Shown piece by piece: positions 1 through 9,028 of a stretch of DNA of 64,000 bases. Both the position numbers and the translations under genes were made by a program. The stretch comes from a virus, in IMG/VR virus record IMGVR_UViG_3300042346_001592, positions 78,004-142,003 of that record. One strand, written 5' to 3'. Every line of letters starts with the position of its first letter. Within the stretch, counting starts at the first letter, position 1. The notes beneath the pieces are model-generated. The model searched no databases and was not told the DNA's origin. It saw nothing but the letters and a program-made list of their open reading frames with translations.

Positions 1-156
1 TAGAACCTTGAAAGTTTTTTCTAAATATTCAACATTCTCTTCTTCAAGAAAATAGATTTGTATCCACCATTCTTTATCAATAGCAATCACATCGAATTCT
101 TCTATATTAGCTCTTTCGAGATCTAATTTTATTTTATCTTCTATTTCTGTAGTCAT
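1..156 (-). CDS. Partial CDS running off the left edge, unknown
   Basis: An ATG at 156 opens a leftward frame with no stop to the window edge, giving 52 codons that begin MTTEIEDKIKLDLERANI. It lies 16 bp downstream of the next minus-strand gene, so it probably belongs to the same leftward transcription unit. The visible part is acidic with an aromatic patch (KEWWIQIYF). I recognise no family. Confidence 0.6.
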   Translation of the reverse strand, partial: MTTEIEDKIKLDLERANIEEFDVIAIDKEWWIQIYFLEEENVEYLEKTFKVL

Positions 157-172
157 TTATAGTCTCTTTTCA

Positions 173-934
173 TTATTTTTTTAATAACTCCATAGCTTCT
201 TTGTCTTTCTTTCTTATTTGGTTGAGAACATATAAAATTTTTGTGTATCTCACTTTTCCATCATCACCCTTAATTTCTTCACCACCTAATATTTTGTATA
301 GATTATCAACTTGACTTGGATAAATTAGTTTTAATACTTCTTTATTTTTATAATCTTTGAAAGTATTGACAAAACTCCAATCTTCTTCGATTAAATCGAC
401 AAATAACTTCATTTTTTTTATCCATTGTTTGGAATATTCGTTAGCCCAATTATTCAATTCAGAATTTCCTGCTTTTTTCCAAGCCTCTTGTAATATTCCT
501 GGTCTTTGAGTTACATCTTGAATACATCTATCTAGAAGTGTAACATAATCCATAGACGAATAAACGATAGTCTTATAAAAAGATTTACAGATCACATCTC
601 CACTTTTACCACCTTCCCATTCATAATCAAATCTCTTCTTCCAATTCATTATACATTCAGAAGTTAAATCATCCCATTCACCATTGGATAACCCATTATA
701 ACCAGTTACCCTAACTCTATTTCGCATATAGCTCTGTATTTCAGCTATAAGTGCTTCATAAATATTTGAAGATTTAGTTTCGGAACGTGTAATGGTAAGT
801 TTATCATTATAAGAATTCTCCAATACTCTCCACCAAGAAATATTATCATTAGAGGCGTAATAATATTCTTCCTTAATTGATCTTAGTGGGGATTTAAGAT
901 TTTCGTTTTTGAAATTATTGAAATGTTTTATCAT
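173..934 (-). CDS. Unknown protein, possible internal virion protein
   Basis: This 253-residue protein has no family I recognise. Its start overlaps the end of the upstream gene by 4 bp (931-934), so the two are translationally coupled. The N-terminus MIKHFNNFKNENLKSPLRSI resembles, loosely, the capsid-targeting-like tag seen on its neighbours. The rest is charged and Trp/Tyr-rich, with a Lys-rich C-terminus. Position beside virion genes suggests a structural or head-packaged protein, but that is inference only. Confidence 0.6.
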   Translation of the reverse strand: MIKHFNNFKNENLKSPLRSIKEEYYYASNDNISWWRVLENSYNDKLTITRSETKSSNIYEALIAEIQSYMRNRVRVTGYNGLSNGEWDDLTSECIMNWKKRFDYEWEGGKSGDVICKSFYKTIVYSSMDYVTLLDRCIQDVTQRPGILQEAWKKAGNSELNNWANEYSKQWIKKMKLFVDLIEEDWSFVNTFKDYKNKEVLKLIYPSQVDNLYKILGGEEIKGDDGKVRYTKILYVLNQIRKKDKEAMELLKK

Positions 935-2136
935 ATATGATTAGTGAATTGTTTGAAACTATGAATTTTTTTGGATTCTTTAGTAAGTTCGTATTTGATC
1001 TCGTATCTATATTTTCCGTCTGGTAGCTGGTAAGCTTTTTGGTCAATAATTTTTTTAGTCCTACCATCTATACCATCAAGTTTATTATATTTCTGCATTG
1101 CTTTTCTTTGAGCTGCAGCTTGATCTTTTGATGTATCTTCTAAAGTTCCAACAGAAGAATTTTTATCTTCTTTTTTCTCTTGTTGCTGACCTGGTTGATT
1201 ATTTTGATTATCTGCTTTTTCTTTTTCTACATACTTTACTGCTGGTTTATAGATAAGTGCTTGTGCGAATTCTTCAACCTTTTTCAAAGTTTCGGGAGAG
1301 ACTTCAACACCTTTCAATTTGAACCTTTTACCAAGTCCAAATAGTCCTCTTTTCTTTAGTTGACCAGCATAATAAAAGTGTAAAAAATAACTTAAATGAT
1401 TATTTTCTTTAAGTGGAACATCTTCTGTGCATTCATTTGACTCTGGAATAAATTTGTAGTAGTGAATTTTATCACCTCTTTTTATTTGATTGTCCTTTTG
1501 ATTTTTCAATGAGGGTGCCCCGGCTTCTAGACCAGCACCTTTAAAATATAATTCCAAAATTCTACTATCATTATCGCTGATAGGCAATTTAGACTTAACT
1601 ACTATATCTACTTTTTTGACGTATTTAGAATTTCTATCATCTCTGTAATTTAGGTAAATATCACCACTCTTCACCATTTCTAAAATAGTATTATCTACTG
1701 ATTTTTCATCACCAGAAGAAAACATCTTAGATTCTTCAGTTTTTTGAGCTTGTGCTTTTGGTTTTTCAGATGAAGGTGTTGTTGGTGTGGTGGTTGTTGG
1801 TGTCGTGGTTGTTGGTGCGTTGTTGTTAGTTGCTGGTGTTGCCCCTGCTGTTTTTTCTTGAGCTTTTTCACCTGATTCTTGGCATTCTTTCCTTTTTGGC
1901 GCATCAGAAGTTCTGGCATTGGGAAACTCTTTATCTAATATACAGATAGATTTTTGATATTTTTCTATAAAATCTTCACCTGATATGTTGTACCATTTTT
2001 TTGTTCCTTTTCTTTTAGCGTGCCAATTATCTGAAACTACTTTATATTCGAAAGGGTCACCTGCTCTAGTGTATATTTTAGATTCTTCAACCTCTTCGTT
2101 TATAGATCTCAAGAAATCATTCCATTTACTTATCAT
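931..2136 (-). CDS. Thr/Pro-linker protein with capsid-targeting-like N-terminus
   Basis: This is a 401-residue protein of unknown function. Residues 1-18 (MISKWNDFLRSINEEVEE) fit the recurrent tag hydrophobic-x-x-FL-x-S-I-x-E, similar to the T4 internal-protein targeting sequence. A low-complexity linker around residues 95-135 is rich in Thr, Pro and Asn and could be flexible or O-glycosylated. A second Gln/Lys-rich linker lies near residues 305-335. The folded parts are about residues 140-300 and the C-terminal 50 residues. It sits in a leftward run with 2172-3368 and 173-934. Confidence 0.65.
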   Translation of the reverse strand: MISKWNDFLRSINEEVEESKIYTRAGDPFEYKVVSDNWHAKRKGTKKWYNISGEDFIEKYQKSICILDKEFPNARTSDAPKRKECQESGEKAQEKTAGATPATNNNAPTTTTPTTTTPTTPSSEKPKAQAQKTEESKMFSSGDEKSVDNTILEMVKSGDIYLNYRDDRNSKYVKKVDIVVKSKLPISDNDSRILELYFKGAGLEAGAPSLKNQKDNQIKRGDKIHYYKFIPESNECTEDVPLKENNHLSYFLHFYYAGQLKKRGLFGLGKRFKLKGVEVSPETLKKVEEFAQALIYKPAVKYVEKEKADNQNNQPGQQQEKKEDKNSSVGTLEDTSKDQAAAQRKAMQKYNKLDGIDGRTKKIIDQKAYQLPDGKYRYEIKYELTKESKKIHSFKQFTNHI

Positions 2137-2171
2137 ATAGATTTATTTTTTTTTATATATTAAAATTTTTA

Positions 2172-3368
2172 TCAGAAATCTGTATCTATTTCGACATCTA
2201 TTTTGTACTTCTTCGATAAATCTTGTAATCTAAACTCAACAGTATCGTAAAGGTCAAAATTACCCCTCATTTTCTCGATAATTTTACCCAACAATTCTCT
2301 ATCTATTCTGTCTATCTGATTTTTGTAATACTGCTTAGCTGATGGATTGGCATAATTATAACCATCGACTTTTGTCTTGAGTGGATCGAATATATTTTTT
2401 TTCATATAGATTCTTTGTGCTTCCAACCAATTGGCAGCTGCGGTGTCGTCATCATTGAGTGTACCTTCAAATGAGCTCCAAACATCTTTAGAACCATCTT
2501 TAAAAAGCCCATCAATTAATAAAACTATATTCTTCAGGGCTACAAATATATCTGATGGGTCTAATTCTTTTACGTCAGCAGCAGCCGCTTCTTTTGCTTT
2601 TTTCCACGCTTCTTTGTCTACGGAGATGTATTTATCTTCACTTGATGGTGGGTCTCCAACACCAAAGTCGGCATCAACATCAATTTCATAACTAGTTTCC
2701 CCTGTTTTATCTAACCATAGATATCTGTTATCACCACTAAGTGTGGCTTTTCTTAGTTCTGGCCAGACTTCTGTCAATAATTTTATGCCTACCATTTGAT
2801 GATTCTTATTTTTGGAATTTCCAGAATCTATTGCACTTTGTATAAATTTTAAATCTTTACCTTTTTCTTTAGCTTGTATTAGTCCGTAGTTTTCACCATC
2901 TATAGTTATTGTAATATGTTTTGATATCTTTTCAGTTACATTACCATACCACCAACTATTTTTATCAAATTGATTTTTTCCGAAAAAAGCTTCTACGGCC
3001 TCTTCTTCTTTATCATGACGTATAAGAAAAGTAAAAATACTTGTCCATGCGCTAACGGCATATGGTCTGAAAAAATATTCGGAACTCGATTCGTCATAAG
3101 ATTTATTTATACTAGAAAAAATCTCATTCAAAATAGTATCCAGACCTTCATTAGAGGGTTCAGTTTTTGTTTCATCACTCTTCTTATTATCAGATTTACT
3201 GTTTTCTGAACTTGATTGAGTTTCTTTTGTTTCACCAGATACTTCTTTTTCTTCCTCTGCTGCTTTGTCTATCCAATCAGCAGGTTTAGGATCGAAAGCT
3301 GGAATTTCTCCTAAATTTTCACCTTCTATTTCTTCTAAGAAAAGTCTATATTTTGCAAGATATCTCAT
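2172..3368 (-). CDS. Acidic unknown protein with capsid-targeting-like N-terminus
   Basis: A 398-residue acidic protein. It starts MRYLAKYRLFLEEIEGEN, matching the F-L-E-x-I-E tag found on several proteins in this window. Residues 30-75 are a Ser/Glu/Lys low-complexity stretch, and the remainder looks globular with many Trp and Tyr. No catalytic motif is visible. The order tag, disordered linker, globular domain is the same as in 931-2136, so the two may be paralogous in design and may be packaged in the capsid (inference). Confidence 0.65.
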   Translation of the reverse strand: MRYLAKYRLFLEEIEGENLGEIPAFDPKPADWIDKAAEEEKEVSGETKETQSSSENSKSDNKKSDETKTEPSNEGLDTILNEIFSSINKSYDESSSEYFFRPYAVSAWTSIFTFLIRHDKEEEAVEAFFGKNQFDKNSWWYGNVTEKISKHITITIDGENYGLIQAKEKGKDLKFIQSAIDSGNSKNKNHQMVGIKLLTEVWPELRKATLSGDNRYLWLDKTGETSYEIDVDADFGVGDPPSSEDKYISVDKEAWKKAKEAAAADVKELDPSDIFVALKNIVLLIDGLFKDGSKDVWSSFEGTLNDDDTAAANWLEAQRIYMKKNIFDPLKTKVDGYNYANPSAKQYYKNQIDRIDRELLGKIIEKMRGNFDLYDTVEFRLQDLSKKYKIDVEIDTDF

Positions 3369-3377
3369 AATTTTTTT

Positions 3378-4058
3378 TTATTTTTTTGGGATAGTTCCCT
3401 TTATTTTATTTCCAGATGGATCTTCTCCCCAACCTTTTGGTTGGCCCTGATAATAATACATACTCGATAAAAATTCTCCATTTTCATACCATCTCCAAAT
3501 TCCTTCTCTTTTTCCAGAATTAATTATACCTTCTTCTGAAATTTTACCTCTAGTATCAAACATACGAACTCGGTATTTATCAGGTTTCCCATCCTCAAAT
3601 TCTTTACTCATCTTACGACCATCCCTATAAAAAGTATCTCTACGGATAATAGTTCCATCTTCCCAATCCTCAACTTCTTTCTCAATCGGTCCAGTTTCAA
3701 AAGTTGTTACTACCAATCCATCCAACTTATCATTTACATAATATTTTTTTGTTTGAGATTTATTTTCATAATTCCATTCCTGCCAAAGTAAAATTTTATT
3801 GTTATTTGCATCATATTTTCCCCTTTTTATCGGTAATTTATTGCCTTTAGAATCTACTATTGTTTTATGGTAAGTTGTTTCTACTCTTGTTTTTTTGTTA
3901 AATTCAACTGGATTGCCCTCACTATCTTTAGAATATTCAATATCCGGATTTGTAGTATTTGGGTCATTAGCTTCTGATTCTAGAACTGATAATCTGGAGG
4001 TAGGTCTAGGTTCTCCAAAAGTTTTGTTCCAAATATACCAATTTGTTAAAAATTTCAT
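3378..4058 (-). CDS. YwqK/MORN-like repeat protein
   Basis: The start is set at the ATG at 4058 (MKFLTNWYIWNKTFGEP); the longer frame opens with TTG and has a poor leader. In the 226-residue product, residues 60-220 carry about six short beta-hairpin repeats of the type G-x-W-x-x-Y/W-Y-x-x-G, for example KREGIWRWYENGEF and the final YYYQGQPKGWG. This resembles the YwqK family, common in Bacteroidota, and the related MORN repeats. Function in a phage is unknown; a structural or anti-host role is possible. Confidence 0.6.
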   Translation of the reverse strand: MKFLTNWYIWNKTFGEPRPTSRLSVLESEANDPNTTNPDIEYSKDSEGNPVEFNKKTRVETTYHKTIVDSKGNKLPIKRGKYDANNNKILLWQEWNYENKSQTKKYYVNDKLDGLVVTTFETGPIEKEVEDWEDGTIIRRDTFYRDGRKMSKEFEDGKPDKYRVRMFDTRGKISEEGIINSGKREGIWRWYENGEFLSSMYYYQGQPKGWGEDPSGNKIKGTIPKK

Positions 4059-4062
4059 ACAA

Positions 4063-4095
4063 TTGATATATATTAAAAACTTTTTTGTATATTTG
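4063..4095 (+). promoter_or_regulatory. Bacteroidota-type promoter for the phosphoribosyltransferase gene
   Basis: TTG at 4063-4065 and TATATTTG at 4088-4095 fit the Bacteroidota -33/-7 pattern (TTTG ... TAnnTTTG) with a 22 bp spacer. The gene starts 20 bp downstream, and the divergent minus-strand gene starts at 4058. Confidence 0.5.
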
Positions 4096-4115
4096 CTTAT
4101 AGAAAAAAAGAACCT

Positions 4116-4622
4116 ATGCAAACTCTATTCACCGAATCTGAAATCAAAAGAATAATCAATATTCTCTCTCAAAAGATCAAAGCACAAAAACATGATAGAC
4201 CACCAATTATTATTTGTATCTTGAATAGTGCTGTATTTTTCTTTACTGATTTAGTTCGAGAACTTGGTGCTGTTGAGATTGATTTCGTCAGAGTATCCTA
4301 TACAGATAAGAAAGATTTGAGTAGTTACTACCTCTCCCTAGCACCCTACGTGGATATAGAAAATAGAGATGTTTACCTAGTTGATGATTTGATCAATACC
4401 GGTAGAACGATGAATTTTGCTCTATCTGAACTTTTCCAAAAGAATCCAAAGTCACTTACACCAGTTGCTCTTTTTGCAAAATATCCCCACAATTTTACAG
4501 AGCTTCATCTTGGTCAGCCAATTCAAGATGAAATTATTATGGCTGGTTACGGTGTTGATGGTAGAGATGGAATCGGTAGAAATCTACGGGATATACACGG
4601 AGTGCATATCGAGGTGGATTGA
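4116..4622 (+). CDS. hpt: Hypoxanthine phosphoribosyltransferase
   Basis: A 168-residue purine phosphoribosyltransferase. It transfers ribose-5-phosphate from PRPP to hypoxanthine or guanine (purine salvage, cytoplasm). The signature is the PRPP-binding motif VYLVDDLINTGRT at about residues 88-100, with the two acidic residues before the loop. The N-terminal part contains a PPIIICILNSAVFF strand-loop, which matches the PPi-binding loop region. Length is normal for bacterial Hpt (about 170-180 aa). It has its own promoter at 4063-4095. With PurM at 24 kb it suggests the phage boosts purine supply. Confidence 0.85.
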   Translation: MQTLFTESEIKRIINILSQKIKAQKHDRPPIIICILNSAVFFFTDLVRELGAVEIDFVRVSYTDKKDLSSYYLSLAPYVDIENRDVYLVDDLINTGRTMNFALSELFQKNPKSLTPVALFAKYPHNFTELHLGQPIQDEIIMAGYGVDGRDGIGRNLRDIHGVHIEVD

Positions 4623-4676
4623 TATTTTGAAAAATGATATATAAGATAGAAACTCTATCAAAAAAATATCATTTTT

Positions 4677-4988
4677 ATGAAATCTATACAAAAAACTAAA
4701 TACTTTTTCGGTTGGGAAAACTGGAAATGGCTTATCAAAGAACTAGTTCATATCTATACAAATAAATCTAGTTTTTTCTCTAAAAAAAGAATTGAATCCA
4801 GTATTGCTTTTATTATTGGTCAGGTTGGTATGTTGTGGTTTTTATACGAACATATCCCCCAGTTAACTATATCAGATATTGTTTTATGGTCAGGTGTTGA
4901 ATTTGCGATGGCTGGGTATATTGTAAATCAAATACAGAAAGAGAAAAAAACTGAAACTGTGGAAGAACCAAAACCAGAAGATATTTAA
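4677..4988 (+). CDS. Small two-TM membrane protein, holin candidate
   Basis: This 103-residue protein has a basic N-terminus, two predicted membrane segments (about residues 43-60, AFIIGQVGMLWFLYEH, and 68-86, DIVLWSGVEFAMAGYIV) and a charged C-terminal tail (KEKKTETVEEPKPEDI). Size and topology fit a class II holin, and it ends 4 bp inside the convergent peptidase gene. No specific holin family can be named. It could instead be another small inner-membrane protein. Confidence 0.5.
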   Translation: MKSIQKTKYFFGWENWKWLIKELVHIYTNKSSFFSKKRIESSIAFIIGQVGMLWFLYEHIPQLTISDIVLWSGVEFAMAGYIVNQIQKEKKTETVEEPKPEDI

Positions 4989-5938
4989 GTATTCGGTCTA
5001 GATGGTTGCTGTTTGAGTTTAGGTAAAAGTGTTGAACTATTAAGATTTCTAAATCTAGAGATGTTAGGTGCAGTTGGTTTTGAAATTATTTTAGATGGTT
5101 GAACTCCGGTAGTTGTGGGCCCAGGGGGTTTTGTTAAGTATTCACTACTTTCAAAAGTGCCACCACTATCTAAAATATTCTGTAAATCTTCTTTTGTAAA
5201 ATCACCTAAATATCGAGCAGGGAGAGGTTTGTCCTGAACTACTGGACCCGATGAAGATTTTACAGGTCGGTATTCCCAGTGCCACCACTCATCGGTTGAT
5301 TTGAAATCTCTAAGAACACTCGGGTTTACCCATCCACATTTTGGAGCGTTTTCAAAAAACCATCTATATACTGGATGTTTAAAAGCCGAGGCAATCAAAG
5401 AACGATTTCTATTCATCGAAGGTGGAACCCCCCAATGTATATCAACGGCTAAACCCCAACCATGATTCGATCGGCCAGCTCTTGCTGCATTTCTAGTTTT
5501 TTTTCTAAGTGCTACCTGTCTTTCTAGACTTCGATAGGCATCTGTAAAAAAAAGTGGTTGCTTACCATCAAACTTAGCTTCTTCATATAACTTCATGAGT
5601 TTATCCAACGCCTTTGAAGCGTCGAGCATTAGATAGGGAGCATCCCCTCCTAGATCTTTTGAAAGATGTTCATTTTTGACCATTTTATCAAGTGGAACTC
5701 TTCCATTTCTAAAGTTTCCTACTGTTAGTGTTTTTATGCCATTTTCATTGATAGTATCCAAAATATAGTTCACGGGTATCTTATCGTTTGTGTATTCTGG
5801 GATGCCTGTTACTGATCTCTTTTTCAATTTGAATTTTGGGGGAGAGATCTTCGTAAGTGGATTCTTTAGAGTGATATTTGGTTTGAGACCACCGAGAGCT
5901 TTTGTCGGATCAAAAGAATTAACGAGATTTTGTATCAT
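4985..5938 (-). CDS. M15 (VanY/endolysin type) peptidase, baseplate-associated
   Basis: A D-Ala-D-Ala carboxypeptidase or L-Ala-D-Glu endopeptidase of family M15. Zinc-site motifs are clear in the middle: SNHGWGLAVDIH (His and Asp ligands) and DEWWHWEY (catalytic Glu, His ligand). A Pro-rich tail of about 70 residues follows. I start at the ATG at 5938 (MIQNLVNSFDPTKAL); an in-frame GTG at 5977 is also possible. The gene directly follows, and overlaps by 20 bp, the gp5-like OB gene. Since T4 gp5 carries its own lysozyme, this is probably the separate cell-wall enzyme of the tail spike. Confidence 0.8.
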   Translation of the reverse strand: MIQNLVNSFDPTKALGGLKPNITLKNPLTKISPPKFKLKKRSVTGIPEYTNDKIPVNYILDTINENGIKTLTVGNFRNGRVPLDKMVKNEHLSKDLGGDAPYLMLDASKALDKLMKLYEEAKFDGKQPLFFTDAYRSLERQVALRKKTRNAARAGRSNHGWGLAVDIHWGVPPSMNRNRSLIASAFKHPVYRWFFENAPKCGWVNPSVLRDFKSTDEWWHWEYRPVKSSSGPVVQDKPLPARYLGDFTKEDLQNILDSGGTFESSEYLTKPPGPTTTGVQPSKIISKPTAPNISRFRNLNSSTLLPKLKQQPSRPNT

Positions 5939-6689
5939 TCGGATTATTCTTTTTTTGTGTAGTTGACCAATTGTCACCCTTCTGATCTAAACTTTCTCTT
6001 TGCTGCTCTTTTATCGTTCTATTTGTTGGAACTCTCACGTGGTTGGATAAAAACTTATCTAATCGTAATGCTTGATATTTTAATAATACTTCAACAATAT
6101 TTGGTAGAGGAACCACTGGACCAGCAGCGTTTGAATAGGGGCTAGACAAAAGTGCGTTAACCAAACTATCCATCCAATCCATAAAATCAGTTCCTAATAC
6201 AACTTGTTGATCGGCATCAGGGCTTCCAAGATTGAGTTTAGCTAAGTTATCTCTAAGATTGACATTGATATTTCCATTTTTTGTAATATTAATATTTGAG
6301 AATTCATGATCTATTTTAAGACCCTCTGACTCACTTCGATAGATTTGTGTTTTATCATCTAAAAAAAGAGCCTTGAATGTAGGATAATCTGATTGCTTCA
6401 GACTTTTGAGTTTATTTTCTAGATTGATATTGAAGTGCTCGGCATAGATATATTCAGGTAAGTAGGGATTACCCTGATCGAATACAACCGACACTATTTT
6501 ACCCACATCTGGGGCTGAAAATTCATTACCATTCAGATCTTTCCAAGGTGTAGCCCAGGGTATATTTTCGGTAGCTATATTTTCAAAATAGAGTGGTATT
6601 CTTACTTTAACTCGACCAAGTCTTTTGGGATCGTTGTTGTCTTCTACAACACCTAAAAAAATCTTATTTGATATCTCTGGATTATGCAT
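5919..6689 (-). CDS. gp5-like baseplate hub/spike OB-fold protein
   Basis: The N-terminal 100 residues match the OB domain of T4 gp5 and related spike proteins: IFLGVVEDNNDPKRLGRVKV, then PWATPW and VGKIVSVVFDQGNPYLPEYIY. These domains sit on the hub ring at the tip of contractile tails. The rest of the 256 residues is a short beta-rich region (NINITKNGNINVNLRD) and a charged tail, without a lysozyme domain. That activity is in the next gene (M15). The 3' end holds an A7 run within the overlap with the peptidase frame. Confidence 0.75.
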   Translation of the reverse strand: MHNPEISNKIFLGVVEDNNDPKRLGRVKVRIPLYFENIATENIPWATPWKDLNGNEFSAPDVGKIVSVVFDQGNPYLPEYIYAEHFNINLENKLKSLKQSDYPTFKALFLDDKTQIYRSESEGLKIDHEFSNINITKNGNINVNLRDNLAKLNLGSPDADQQVVLGTDFMDWMDSLVNALLSSPYSNAAGPVVPLPNIVEVLLKYQALRLDKFLSNHVRVPTNRTIKEQQRESLDQKGDNWSTTQKKNNPNDTKSR

Positions 6690-6705
6690 TTGTTTCCATA
6701 TCTAT

Positions 6706-8982
6706 TTATAGAGATGTTCCCCTTTGTGAAGATGAAGAACTTGGTGTAAGATTTGAAACAAAAGGATTGACCCTTGTTGAAGAATTAGCTGATTGTGGTA
6801 TTCTAGATGCTGGAATTTGGCGTGAATTTGTATTACCTAAAAAAGAACCTATTCTTCTTCTTACATAAATATTTCTTGGAGCTGTAATTTGTGAAGCTCT
6901 TAGACGACTAATTGTTCTAGATGCAGTTGGTCGATAAATACTAGTTTTTCTGAAAGGACCTCCTTGTCTTTGCGGTAGAAAACCATTATTCGCTTCTGAG
7001 GTATTGACTGGTCTTGAGAAAAATCTACCTAGACTTCTACCAACGAATCCTCGAACTGCATTTGAGAGTTCGTTTCGAAGTCGATTACCAGGATTATAGA
7101 CATTTCTGGGATTTTGAATAGTATTCAAAGAAATTTGAAGTTCTGATCTACTCAACCTTTCATTTATAGCTTTATTCACTAAATTGAATCTTGATGATAT
7201 TTCTCTGTTTATGGCATCTGCTCCTGCTCTTACAACATTACCAACTAAATTTCTTACCAATCCACCAACAAAACTATTAGCCAAGTTTCCTAAATTTGCT
7301 CTACCCAAAGGACTTCTATCTCGATCATTGAGTGGATACCCCGATTTTGGATACTTATCAATTTCTATAGTAGTTTGTATAGGATCCAAAAAAGATATAC
7401 TCGAAAGTCTTCTAAGAGACTCTGGTGTTTGTTCAGTATTTTCAAAACTTTCATTTAGGGTATCTTGACTTGCGATCAAAGCTCTACCAGTATCAAGAGA
7501 TCTAAGTCGTTTTGGATCTATAAATTCATCGTTGTATCTTGTCTTTGTGAAATAGGGATCTTTATTTCCATTGAAATTAAATTTATGAAACTCAGAGCTA
7601 ACAAATTTATAGTTGAATGATATAGAAAAATTTGATACCGGAGTTAGTTGATCATTCATTCTAATCCCATTTCCATGAGTTAGTTTATTGAATGAAAACT
7701 CACATTCATATAAGTTATATTCTTTTTTTGAAATTAAATCATTTAAAACTTTATACTGGTCATCTCTTAGTGGAATTCTCGGAGGAACAACACGATTGTA
7801 GTTTCTAACCTCGGATATAATAATTCTACAATTGAATCTAAGTAGATTTTGTGGAATAATTCTTCTACCTTCTATTCTTGATCTTGATAATGTATTATAA
7901 AGATACGAAAGATAGGATATATTCTGCTCAACATCTTCATTCATAAATAATTCTATTTTATCACTAGGAAAATTTGTGAATAGTTTTGGCCCCTCTGAAC
8001 CTGTTTCTTCTCCTTTTACATGACCAAATTTATCTAAACCTGTTATTTGTGTAATATAATAATTTTTAATGGAATTATTGCTCTCTGTGTTTTGAAGAAA
8101 ATTAACGTTTGTTTGAAAAAATTTCTTAAACTGAGCAACGAATTCTTCGTATATTTCTTTTCTTGAAGAAATCTCTGAAATACTATTATCTCCTGAACCA
8201 TATTTGTTTATGAAATCAAGTATAGAACCATTGAATAGTGGTGATGTTACCTCGTCTATTTCGATGTCAAATCCTAGAATTGTTGGATCTTCATTTCCGG
8301 TTATAGTCTTTGTAAAACTTTGTAGAGGTATAACACCTTTTGGACTTTGAAGTCCAGCATGTGTTTCTAAATCATTATCACTTATTTTTTTGAATACATG
8401 ATCTATCTCTAAAACTTTTGAATTTTCATTTAGACCGAAACTGAATTTTTTAGTTCTAGGATCTCTTCTACCAAGAATATCCTTTCGATAATCGAGAGCA
8501 TTTGGAATAGTAAGAAGATAGTTATCACCGAAACTTTCTGGTCTAAAAGCCATGGGTTGCTGGCCTCTAGTTATTTCTATTTCTGTATTGATTCCGTATT
8601 TTTCGAAAGGTCTCCAAGTTTTGGATCTTTCACCATTTTTTTTATTCAAAAAAGCGTAAGGTGGTGTAAAACCAGGTGGGTGACTTTTGGATGAATATTT
8701 TGTATTTTCGTAAGGCCACTTTTTTACTGAAATAGCATCGATAGAATCACCACCAAATAGACGACCTCTGAAAAGATTGTTAAATGTTCTAACACCCTCT
8801 CCAACAACCTGCCCAGCGGATCCAGGATGACCTTTGCGCTCTCCACGACCAGTGAAAAGCCCACCAATAGTTCGAGCTAATCTCGAATTGCCGAAGTTGA
8901 TACCTACACGAGGTAGAATACCACGATTATTACCAAAAAGATTTAGAGAATTGGTGTTACGATTGAATTGAAATACCGGCAT
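6706..8982 (-). CDS. Large tail/baseplate structural protein, unknown family
   Basis: A 758-residue protein lying between the spike and hub genes in one leftward unit. The N-terminus is Gly/Arg/Asn-rich (RVGINFGNSRLARTIGGLF), the centre looks globular and beta-rich, and the C-terminal 200 residues are Arg/Ser/Asn-rich and probably disordered. No enzymatic motif is seen. Baseplate or tail-tube assembly is inferred from position only. Confidence 0.6.
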   Translation of the reverse strand: MPVFQFNRNTNSLNLFGNNRGILPRVGINFGNSRLARTIGGLFTGRGERKGHPGSAGQVVGEGVRTFNNLFRGRLFGGDSIDAISVKKWPYENTKYSSKSHPPGFTPPYAFLNKKNGERSKTWRPFEKYGINTEIEITRGQQPMAFRPESFGDNYLLTIPNALDYRKDILGRRDPRTKKFSFGLNENSKVLEIDHVFKKISDNDLETHAGLQSPKGVIPLQSFTKTITGNEDPTILGFDIEIDEVTSPLFNGSILDFINKYGSGDNSISEISSRKEIYEEFVAQFKKFFQTNVNFLQNTESNNSIKNYYITQITGLDKFGHVKGEETGSEGPKLFTNFPSDKIELFMNEDVEQNISYLSYLYNTLSRSRIEGRRIIPQNLLRFNCRIIISEVRNYNRVVPPRIPLRDDQYKVLNDLISKKEYNLYECEFSFNKLTHGNGIRMNDQLTPVSNFSISFNYKFVSSEFHKFNFNGNKDPYFTKTRYNDEFIDPKRLRSLDTGRALIASQDTLNESFENTEQTPESLRRLSSISFLDPIQTTIEIDKYPKSGYPLNDRDRSPLGRANLGNLANSFVGGLVRNLVGNVVRAGADAINREISSRFNLVNKAINERLSRSELQISLNTIQNPRNVYNPGNRLRNELSNAVRGFVGRSLGRFFSRPVNTSEANNGFLPQRQGGPFRKTSIYRPTASRTISRLRASQITAPRNIYVRRRIGSFLGNTNSRQIPASRIPQSANSSTRVNPFVSNLTPSSSSSQRGTSL

Positions 8983-9028
8983 AGTTTTATTACTATTATA
9001 TATTTAGATTCTAATCATTCAGTTAAAA

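Noticed and set aside
1695-1919. 74-aa frame rich in His-Gln-Pro repeats
   Set aside because: It is the shifted reading of the Thr/Pro-coding repeat in 931-2136, on the same strand in another frame.
5950-5956. A classic -1 frameshift at the A7 run joining the OB protein to the M15 peptidase
   Set aside because: Although A AAA AAG is in the right phase for the OB frame, the -1 frame hits TAA at once; the peptidase is in the +1 frame.
6668-6868. 66-aa plus-strand frame at the 6.7 kb junction
   Set aside because: It lies opposite the ends of two well-supported minus-strand virion genes and has no leader of its own.
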